A DNA stretch of 61,026 bases, from assembly GCF_021555155.1 (NCBI RefSeq), contig NZ_JAKGBU010000024.1, positions 1 to 61,026 on the forward strand, written 5' to 3'. How positions within the stretch are numbered: the stretch's first letter is position 1; every line of letters begins with the position of its first letter. Made by a program: the position numbers and the translations under genes. Shown piece by piece: positions 55,299-61,026 of the stretch. This stretch comes from Rhizobium alarense (lineage in GTDB: Bacteria; Pseudomonadota; Alphaproteobacteria; Rhizobiales; Rhizobiaceae). The notes beneath the pieces are model-generated. The model was not told the DNA's origin, searched no databases, and saw only the letters and a list, made by a program, of their open reading frames with translations.

Positions 55299-56405
55299 AT
55301 GGCAGATCCTTCCCATCTCATCCGCCAGGAGATCGTGAGCCTGACCCCCTACAATGCCGGGCTGACGATCGGTGAGGTGCGGCGTCTCTACGATCCGCCG
55401 CGGATCGCCAAGCTCGGCTCAAACGAAAATCCGTACGGACCGTCGCCAGCGGTGGCCGAGGCGCTGGCTGCAACGACGGGACAGCTTCATCTCTATCCCG
55501 ATCCGTCCGGACGCGATCTGGCCGCGGCGATCGCCGATCGGCATGGTGTCGACCCTGCGCAGGTCATTCTCGGCAACGGATCGGAGGATCTGATCGCCGT
55601 TGTCTGCCGCACCGTGCTTTCGCCAGGCGACCGGATGGCGACGCTCTATCCTTCGTTTCCGCTGCATGAGGACTATGCCAGGCTGATGGGGGCCGATGTC
55701 GATCGGGTGACCGCAAGGGCAGATCTGTCCATTGATGCCGACGGACTTCTCTCGGCGGTCCGCGCAGCGCCGAAGCTGGTAATGTTCGCCAATCCGATGA
55801 ATCCCGTCGGAAGCTGGCTTACCGGTGACCAGATGCGGTGTGTCGTCGAGACCCTGCCGGTGGAGACGCTTCTGGTCGTCGACGAGGCCTACGCGGAATA
55901 TGCCGTCGGCGACGGATATGTTTCGGTACTGGACGCTTTGAAGGCGGCAGATCGGTCCTGGCTGGTGCTGCGGACTTTCTCGAAAGCCTACGGCCTTGCC
56001 GGACTGCGCATCGGATACGGCATTGCGAGTTCCCCGGCGCTCGTCGCCTATCTCGATCGCGCCCGCACTCCGTTCAACACCAGCGCCCTCGCGCAAGCCG
56101 CCGCGCGCGCCGCGCTGGAGGATCCGGGGCATATGGCGACCTGCATTTCGATCGTACGATCCGAGCGCGCACGGGTCCGAGAATTCCTCGCCAGCCGCGG
56201 CATCATGGCGGCGCCGTCGAACGCCAACTTTCTCTTCTTCGATTGCGGCATGGAAAGCACTGTTTTCGCAACACGGCTTCTGGAGCGCGGTGTGGTCGTG
56301 AAGCCGTGGAAGCAGGATGACTATCGAAGCTTCGTCCGTGTCAGTATAGGGCTGCCGTCGGAGAATGAGCAGTTCATGGCGGCGATAGCTGAAACAATCG
56401 CCTGA
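55299..56405 (+). CDS. HisC-like class I/II aminotransferase (catabolic paralogue)
   Basis: A 368-residue PLP aminotransferase of the histidinol-phosphate aminotransferase group. It shows KLGSNENPYGPSP, ILGNGSEDLIAVVCR, NPMNPVGSWL, VVDEAYAEYA (Asp195, Tyr198) and the PLP lysine Lys229 in LRTFSKAYGLAGLRIGYG. ATG 55299 has AAAGGAG upstream and gives a normal start; the frame continues 25 codons further up. It is divergent from the nine-gene operon across a HutC-type operator, so it likely removes or adds an amino group in the same pathway. It is not part of a his biosynthetic operon. Confidence 0.82.
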   Translation: MADPSHLIRQEIVSLTPYNAGLTIGEVRRLYDPPRIAKLGSNENPYGPSPAVAEALAATTGQLHLYPDPSGRDLAAAIADRHGVDPAQVILGNGSEDLIAVVCRTVLSPGDRMATLYPSFPLHEDYARLMGADVDRVTARADLSIDADGLLSAVRAAPKLVMFANPMNPVGSWLTGDQMRCVVETLPVETLLVVDEAYAEYAVGDGYVSVLDALKAADRSWLVLRTFSKAYGLAGLRIGYGIASSPALVAYLDRARTPFNTSALAQAAARAALEDPGHMATCISIVRSERARVREFLASRGIMAAPSNANFLFFDCGMESTVFATRLLERGVVVKPWKQDDYRSFVRVSIGLPSENEQFMAAIAETIA

Positions 56406-56478
56406 TGTCGGACTCATTCAAAACGCCACTCTGCACATTGAACGGAGTGGAGTGCCCTCGGCGGGGAGTTCGTCTCCG

Positions 56479-56494
56479 GTTGGCCGCGGCCAAC
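56479..56494. other. parS partition site upstream of repA
   Basis: A perfect 16-bp palindrome GTTGGCCGCGGCCAAC matching the repABC parS pattern GTTNNCNGCNGNNAAC. It lies about 120 bp before repA and is the expected RepB-binding centromere site. Confidence 0.85.
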
Positions 56495-56553
56495 GCGCGG
56501 CAAACGGGCTGCGCGCGGTCCCGGATTGAGGCGAGGTCCGAATCGTGGCATGG

Positions 56554-56582
56554 TTGATACGCTTTTTGGCTGTGTAACGCTA
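56554..56582 (+). promoter_or_regulatory. Possible repA promoter
   Basis: TTGATA at 56554-56559, and ACGCTA (56577-56582) or TAACGC slightly upstream as -10. It is the only promoter-like pair in the gap before repA; RepA/RepB autorepression at such promoters is usual for these operons. Confidence 0.4.
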
Positions 56583-56610
56583 AAAAAACGCATCACAGGG
56601 AAACCGCTTC

Positions 56611-57810
56611 GTGAACATTCAAAACGTCTCGACGACCGACATCCGCATCGAGCGGCATGCCAGGCAGCTTTCAAGGCAATTGAAGCTGCTGCGGGACCGA
56701 CTGTTTCCGCCGCTTTCCCAAAAAACGCTTCGTACATTCACGTCGGGCGAGGTGGCGCAGCTTATCGGCGTGTCGGACGGATATCTTCGGCAGTTGTCGC
56801 TGGATGGCAAGGGGCCGCTTCCCGAAACGTCGTCGACGGGCCGCCGGTCTTACACCCTCGCGCAGGTCAATGCGCTTCGCCGCTTTCTCGCGGAACAGAA
56901 GCCGAAGGACGCGGTCAGCTATTTACCGCGGCGCCGGCCCGGCGAAAAACTGCAGACCATCGCGGTCACGAACTTCAAGGGCGGTTCGGCGAAGACGACG
57001 ACGACGCTTTATCTCGCCCAGTATCTCGCCCTTGCCGGATATCGCGTGCTGGCGGTCGATCTCGATCCGCAGGCGTCGCTGTCGTCGATGCTGGGCGTTC
57101 AGCCGGAATTCGATCTCAACGAAGGCGACACGCTCTACGGCGCGATCCGCTATGATGAGAAGCGGCGGCCGCTGCGCGACATCATCCGCAAGTCCTATTT
57201 CGACGGGCTCGATCTCGTGGCGGGCAATCTCGAACTCATGGAGTTCGAGCATGACACGCCGCGGGCGCTCAATGACCGCTCGCGCTCGTGGGGGGAACTG
57301 TTCTTCAAGCGGGTAGGGGTGGCGATCGCGGAGGTGGAAGCCGACTACGACATCGTCGTCATCGATTGCCCGCCGCAGCTCGGCTATCTGACGCTTGGTG
57401 CCGTCTGTGCCGCAACCTCGCTTCTCATCACCATCCATCCCCAGATGGTGGACGTCGCCTCCATGTCGCAGTTCCTTCTGATGACCTCCGACCTGCTCTC
57501 CGTCGTGCGCAAGGCCGGCGGAGACCTGCAGCATGATTTCATCAAATATGTCGTGACGCGGCATGAGCCGTTCGACGGTCCCCAGTCGCAGATCGTCGGA
57601 CTGTTGCGCAGCCTGTTCGGCGACGACGTGCTGACCGCGACGGTGCTCAAGTCGACGTCGATCGCCGATGCCGGTTTGACCAAACAGTCGCTCTACGAAA
57701 TCGAGCGTGGCCAGGTGCGCAAGTCGACCTATGACCGGGCGCTCGAATCCGTCAACGCCGTCAACGGTGAAGTCGTTGCAAACGTGCACAAGGCATGGGG
57801 GCGCCCATGA
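56611..57810 (+). CDS. repA: Plasmid partition ATPase RepA (ParA family)
   Basis: A 399-residue RepA. The N-terminal helix-turn-helix region (FTSGEVAQLIGVSDGYLRQL) represses the operon. The deviant Walker A is VTNFKGGSAKTTTTLYLAQ, with later ParA motifs LAVDLDPQASLSSMLG and IVVIDCPPQLGYLTLGA. GTG 56611 is the start; length is normal for repABC RepA. It moves plasmid copies apart with RepB bound at parS. Its stop overlaps the repB start (ATGA). Confidence 0.95.
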   Translation: MNIQNVSTTDIRIERHARQLSRQLKLLRDRLFPPLSQKTLRTFTSGEVAQLIGVSDGYLRQLSLDGKGPLPETSSTGRRSYTLAQVNALRRFLAEQKPKDAVSYLPRRRPGEKLQTIAVTNFKGGSAKTTTTLYLAQYLALAGYRVLAVDLDPQASLSSMLGVQPEFDLNEGDTLYGAIRYDEKRRPLRDIIRKSYFDGLDLVAGNLELMEFEHDTPRALNDRSRSWGELFFKRVGVAIAEVEADYDIVVIDCPPQLGYLTLGAVCAATSLLITIHPQMVDVASMSQFLLMTSDLLSVVRKAGGDLQHDFIKYVVTRHEPFDGPQSQIVGLLRSLFGDDVLTATVLKSTSIADAGLTKQSLYEIERGQVRKSTYDRALESVNAVNGEVVANVHKAWGRP

Positions 57811-58793
57811 GCAGACGAGACACGCTGAAGGGCATTTTCAGCCATACGGTCGAGGAGTTGGCCGCGGCCAACTTCGCTGAGGAGGAGGCGCATCGCGGGC
57901 CGGCGGGACCGGTCCGTTCGATGGCGCTGACGCTCGGTCGTATGGAGGACGACGCGCGGGCGATGCATGAGGCTCTGGTTTCCGGCCAGCATGTACAGGA
58001 GCTCGATCCTGCCCTTGTCGACGCTTCCTTCGTGCGCGACCGCATCGGAGAAATCCGCCTCGACCTTGACGACCCCTTCGTCCGGTCGATTGTGGAAAGC
58101 GGGCAGGAAGTGCCGATTCTCGTCAGGCCACATCCGGAGCGGACGGGGCGCTACCAGGTGGCCTACGGACACCGGCGGCTGAAGGCTGCTGTCCTGCTTG
58201 GTATCAAGGTGAAGGCGATCGTCCGCGAGATCGCCGACGATGACCTCGTTGTGGCCCAGGGCGTGGAGAACACCGCGCGCAACAACCTCTCCTATATCGA
58301 ACGGGCGAGCTTTGCTCGGACCCTGGAGGAAAAAGGATTTGGGCGCCCGCTGATCATGAAGGCGCTCACGACGGACAAGACCGAGCTTTCCAAGATGCTG
58401 TCGGTCGCCAACGCCGTGCCGGACGAACTCGTTCGCGCGATCGGCAATGCGCCGTCGATCGGACGCCGCAAGTGGACGGCCTTAGCCGAAGCGCTCGGGG
58501 CCAAGAAACGGCCTGCACTCGAGCGTCTTTTGCAATCTGACGGCTTCAGGAGCGCCGATTCGGACCGACGTTTCGAGATGGCGCTTGCGCATCTTGCGGG
58601 GCGTGCCGCCACGCCCGCCGAGATTCGCCGCTGGATGCCGGATGGCGACAACAGGATCGCGGCCGATATCAGGAGCGGCCGTCGAAGCTTCACCCTGGCA
58701 TTCAGGGCTGACGAGGCGGGAGCGTTCGGCGAATTTGTCGCGCAACGGCTCGGCGAGCTCTACGCACAGTTCAAAACGTCAACAGGAGACTGA
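57807..58793 (+). CDS. repB: Plasmid partition protein RepB (ParB family)
   Basis: A 328-residue ParB-family protein. Partner-binding N-terminus (SRRDTLKGIFSHTVEELA), the ParB/Srx-like core with the GHRR box (YQVAYGHRRLKAAVLLG) and the ENTARNNLSYIERASFAR helix, then a helix-turn-helix. It binds parS palindromes; one such site lies within its own first codons (57857-57872). The frame is open 4 codons further up, but ATG 57807 is the coupled start. Confidence 0.95.
   Translation: MSRRDTLKGIFSHTVEELAAANFAEEEAHRGPAGPVRSMALTLGRMEDDARAMHEALVSGQHVQELDPALVDASFVRDRIGEIRLDLDDPFVRSIVESGQEVPILVRPHPERTGRYQVAYGHRRLKAAVLLGIKVKAIVREIADDDLVVAQGVENTARNNLSYIERASFARTLEEKGFGRPLIMKALTTDKTELSKMLSVANAVPDELVRAIGNAPSIGRRKWTALAEALGAKKRPALERLLQSDGFRSADSDRRFEMALAHLAGRAATPAEIRRWMPDGDNRIAADIRSGRRSFTLAFRADEAGAFGEFVAQRLGELYAQFKTSTGD
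57857..57872. other. parS partition site within repB
   Basis: GTTGGCCGCGGCCAAC, identical to the site at 56479, here inside the repB reading frame (Leu-Ala-Ala-Ala-Asn). parS sites inside coding regions of repABC units are known. Confidence 0.75.
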
Positions 58794-58802
58794 ACGCAAA
58801 AG

Positions 58803-58851
58803 AAAAAGGCCCCCAAACGTTGCCGTCGTGGAAGCCTCTCTCATAGTTCGC
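58803..58851 (-). ncRNA. Counter-transcribed antisense RNA (ctRNA/incA)
   Basis: The 151-bp repB-repC gap has the features of the repABC antisense RNA on the minus strand. A promoter is at 58858-58886; its start would be near 58851. The RNA ends in a hairpin (AGGCTTCC with GGGGGCCT, two G-U pairs; plus-strand positions 58830-58837 and 58807-58814) followed by five U. Length about 49 nt is usual. It would pair with the repC leader and limit repC translation, setting copy number and incompatibility. Confidence 0.8.
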
Positions 58852-58857
58852 ACCTAG

Positions 58858-58886
58858 AGAATCGCATTTCCACGAATCGCAGTCAA
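58858..58886 (-). promoter_or_regulatory. Promoter of the ctRNA
   Basis: On the minus strand, -35 TTGACT (plus positions 58881-58886) and -10 GATTCT (58858-58863), separated by 17 bases, a near-ideal spacing. Confidence 0.75.
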
Positions 58887-58944
58887 GCGTCTTCGGCACC
58901 TTTCGGGTGAGCAGGGTTCTTTTGCCTCATACAAGGTGAGAGAC

Positions 58945-60174
58945 ATGCAGACGCATACTGTAACGACGCCCGTCGGGCGGCGACCGATGACGCTTGCGCT
59001 GGTGAAGGTCCAGCTCGATGCGGCAGAAATCCCGGCGGGCAAGAGCGCACAAAAATGGAAGGTGTTTCGTGATGCCTGTGAGGCGAGAAGCCTGCTGGGC
59101 GTTCAGGACCGATCGCTTGCCGTGCTGAACGCCCTCCTGACCTTCTATCCGCACAACGACCTTACGGAGGAGCGGGGTCTCGTCGTGTTTCCGTCGAACG
59201 CGCAGCTTTCGATCCGGGCACACGGCATCGCAGGCACTACGCTGCGCCGACATCTGGCCGCACTCGTCGATGCCGGCCTGATTTCGCGGAAGGACAGCCC
59301 GAACGGCAAGCGCTACGCGCATCGGGACCGTTCCGGCGAAGTCGAGAATGCCTTCGGCTTCAGCCTGGCTCCATTGCTCGCCCGTGCCGAGGAACTGGCG
59401 CAGATGGCCCAGGAAGTCGCGGAGATCCGGCGACGCTACCTGATGACGAAGGAAGCCCTTTCCACTTGCCGCAGGGATGTGAGGAAACTGATCTCCGCGG
59501 CCGTAGAGGAAGGCCAGGACGGTGATTGGCCCGCATTGGAGGACCGCTACCGCGGACTGGCCGCAACAATTCCGCGCTCTTCCACGACGGGTGATCTCCA
59601 GCCGCTGCTCGAAGAGATGGAGATGTTGCGCGACGAAGTCGTCAATTGCCTGAAATCACAGATTGATCTGAAAAAAACGAACGCCAATGACGTCCATTAT
59701 GATCATCACAAACAGAATTCAAATACCGAATCCATCAATGAACTTGAACCCAGCTTCGAAACTCAGCAGGCCGCGACGCCGGTGGCAGAACCGCAGCCGG
59801 TCCAGCCTGCCGTACGGCCCGAACCGCCAAAAGCCTTCCCGCTCGGCATGGTGCTGAAAGCCTGCCCGGACATTGCCGACTACGGGCCCGGCGGGGCGAT
59901 TTCGAGCTGGCGCGAGCTGATGACCGCGGCGGTGGTGGTGCGCTCGATGCTGGGTGTCAGTCCGTCGGCCTACCAGGAGGCCTGCGAAGTGCTGGGCCCG
60001 GAAAACGCGGCGGTGGCGGTCGCCTGCATCCTGGAGCGGGCCGGGCATATCAACTCGCCGGGCGGCTATCTGCGCGACCTGACCCGCCGGGCGGCGCGCG
60101 GCGAGTTCTCGCTGGGGCCGATGCTGATGGCGCTGATGCGGACCGGCGGACCGGCGAGGCGGGCGGCGTCATGA
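58945..60174 (+). CDS. repC: Replication initiator RepC
   Basis: A 409-residue RepC, the initiator of repABC plasmids. N-terminal sign TTPVGRRPMTLALVKVQL, then LLGVQDRSLAVLNALLTFYP, VVFPSNAQLSIRAHGIAGTTL and a C-terminal segment (GGAISSWRELMTAAVVVRSMLG; ASGYLRDLTRRA-like GGYLRDLTRRAARGEF). ATG 58945 follows AAGGTGAG; GTG 58936 is possible. A low-GC stretch in its middle (about 59645-59750) is probably the origin. Confidence 0.95.
   Translation: MQTHTVTTPVGRRPMTLALVKVQLDAAEIPAGKSAQKWKVFRDACEARSLLGVQDRSLAVLNALLTFYPHNDLTEERGLVVFPSNAQLSIRAHGIAGTTLRRHLAALVDAGLISRKDSPNGKRYAHRDRSGEVENAFGFSLAPLLARAEELAQMAQEVAEIRRRYLMTKEALSTCRRDVRKLISAAVEEGQDGDWPALEDRYRGLAATIPRSSTTGDLQPLLEEMEMLRDEVVNCLKSQIDLKKTNANDVHYDHHKQNSNTESINELEPSFETQQAATPVAEPQPVQPAVRPEPPKAFPLGMVLKACPDIADYGPGGAISSWRELMTAAVVVRSMLGVSPSAYQEACEVLGPENAAVAVACILERAGHINSPGGYLRDLTRRAARGEFSLGPMLMALMRTGGPARRAAS
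59645..59750. other. Likely replication origin (oriV) inside repC
   Basis: Within repC, this stretch is clearly AT-rich compared with the rest of the gene (runs such as AAAAAAAC, ATTATGATCATCACAAAC and AAATACC). In characterised repABC plasmids the origin lies in an AT-rich central part of repC. Position and base bias match; direct proof is not available. Confidence 0.6.
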
Positions 60175-60517
60175 CGGGGCAGGGGAGACGAGCGATGCGC
60201 GCCGCGACGAGGAGGCCGGCGCGACCTGGTTCTGCGACGGGCCGGCCGGGTTCGTCGGCATGGGATCGGCCGCCGAACCCGCGGGTGGTGTCGTCGAGGC
60301 CGCCGATGCAAGAGGTCGCCGGTCTCGACGTTGAGCGGGGAGACCGGCAGGGTCATGCCGGGCGTTGCGGCCTGTCCGGCGGTGGCGTTGGAGCCGGCGC
60401 CCCGGCGGATGCGCTCGCGCAGGCCTTCGCAATGGGGCTCGAGGTGCAGCAGGCCCGGCCGACCGGGTCATCGAGGGCGGGGAGGGACCGAAGGAGAGGT
60501 CGCCGGTTTTCTTCATG
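60175..60517 (-). pseudogene. Possible decayed gene after repC
   Basis: A plausible protein can be read only by joining frames on the minus strand: MKKTGDLSFGPSP (start 60517), then LLHLEPHCEGLRERIRRGAG, GQAATPGMTLPVSPLNVETG, and finally SQNQVAPASSSRRASLVSPA. At least two frame changes are needed. No family is recognised, and in this very GC-rich region such patterns can be chance. Confidence 0.3.
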
Positions 60518-60730
60518 CGGGGAAGGCCCGGGGCACGCGTTGGACGGGTGCCCCGGCATGGAAGATCGCGGCACGCCCGAACAGCCGCCCGGGCGTGCCG
60601 CTGCGGCCGGGAAACGGCTGCGGGCGGGGAGGCCGCTCTTTTTCAGGGGCGCTTGCCCTATATGCGTCCGGTCCTCGATTTCACGCCTGCCGGTGTCGCA
60701 GGGCCGACCGCGCGGTTTGCGCGGCAGGGT
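60518..60730. other. GC-rich non-coding stretch with hairpins
   Basis: No gene is seen. Two perfect hairpins: CCGGGGCAC/GTGCCCCGG (60528-60536 and 60548-60556) and GGCACGCCCG/CGGGCGTGCC (60570-60579 and 60590-60599). CTCTTTTTC follows further right, at about 60635-60645. These may end transcription from repC or the recombinase gene. Confidence 0.45.
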
Positions 60731-61026
60731 TCACAGCCCCGCGGCCTTGGTGAGGTTGACGCGGAAACGGTCCCTGCGCCGCTGGTACCGCCGCGTCATC
60801 TCGGCCGAAGCATGGCCAAGCTGCTTCTGCACGTGGCGCTCGTCGACCTCGGCGGAGGAGGCAAGCCCGGCGCGCAGCGAATGGCCGGCAAACGCCTGCC
60901 CGCGCTCGATCTCGGAAAGGTCGCCGCGTATACCGGCGGCAAGCGCGGCCTTCTTGACGAGGCGGGCGACCTCCTGGTCGTTCAGCCGGTCGGGGCCGAC
61001 ATCCCTGCCGCGGCCTTTGACCCGGC
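60731..61026 (-). CDS. Tyrosine recombinase/integrase, C-terminal part (runs off the window)
   Basis: An open frame without a start in the window, ending at TGA 60733-60731. About 97 residues are visible: DRLNDQEVARLVKKAALAAG, then AGHSLRAGLASSAEVDERHV and KQLGHASAEMTRRYQRRRDR. These hold the catalytic His-x-x-Arg, Gly-His and nucleophilic Tyr of the phage-integrase family. It may resolve plasmid multimers (XerC/D-like) or move an element; the position beside repABC suggests the former. Confidence 0.8.
   Translation of the reverse strand, partial: RVKGRGRDVGPDRLNDQEVARLVKKAALAAGIRGDLSEIERGQAFAGHSLRAGLASSAEVDERHVQKQLGHASAEMTRRYQRRRDRFRVNLTKAAGL

Noticed and set aside
47106-56405. HisC-like and HisD-like genes plus HutC-like regulator as histidine synthesis or use
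   Set aside because: No other his or hut genes are present, the HisD-like protein lacks key ligands, and the genes sit with a polyamine-type importer.

Overview
The window is a GC-rich piece of an alphaproteobacterial replicon, almost certainly a large plasmid of a rhizobium-like bacterium (Rhizobium, Ensifer, Shinella, Agrobacterium group). The main reason is a complete repABC replication and partition unit near the right end (56.4-60.2 kb), with 16-bp parS palindromes, an antisense counter-transcribed RNA between repB and repC, and an AT-rich likely origin inside repC. Dense operons of ABC and TRAP importers, each with its own regulator and catabolic enzymes, also fit this group. Species cannot be fixed from the sequence alone.

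Left edge (0-2.1 kb): the truncated end of an IS66-type element, an AT-rich polysaccharide pyruvyl transferase-like gene, and a decayed IS5-family element. Next, 2.1-6.7 kb: a GABA-use unit (MerR-XRE-cupin regulator, gabT, gabD) followed by a vapBC toxin-antitoxin pair in which both genes carry a frameshift. Then 6.7-11.4 kb: homogentisate (tyrosine/phenylalanine) degradation, hmgA, fumarylacetoacetase and maiA, with a MarR regulator and a UPF0314 gene placed antisense inside the group, then a small WGR protein.

11.5-24.7 kb: a class II aldolase, then a D-apiose utilisation regulon: RbsABC-like importer with a DUF2291 lipoprotein, apiose dehydrogenase (ApsD), apionate lactonase (ApnL), apionate oxidoisomerase (ApnO), 3-oxo-isoapionate kinase (OiaK) and a RuBisCO-like protein. 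A NanR/FadR-type regulator lies inside, and the same 16-bp motif sits before two of the transcription units. 24.8-30.6 kb: an IclR regulator divergent from gcl-hyi-glxR-glycerate kinase, a full glyoxylate-to-glycerate-phosphate route that could take up glycolate/glyoxylate made from apiose. 30.6-39.5 kb: uxuAB, an FAH-family enzyme, a GntR regulator, a TRAP transporter and a polyol/aldonate dehydrogenase, best read as L-gulonate or hexuronate use.

39.5-45.7 kb: a sugar-type ABC importer in one operon with a PLP gamma-lyase-like enzyme and a FadR-type regulator, with paired inverted operators. 45.8-56.4 kb: a nine-gene operon (SDR, polyamine-type ABC importer, HisD-like dehydrogenase, zinc dehydrogenase, HutC-type regulator, APH-like kinase) divergent from a HisC-like aminotransferase. 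Its substrate is unknown, and it is the best candidate here for an undescribed pathway. The window ends with repABC, a degenerate segment and the C-terminal part of a tyrosine recombinase.
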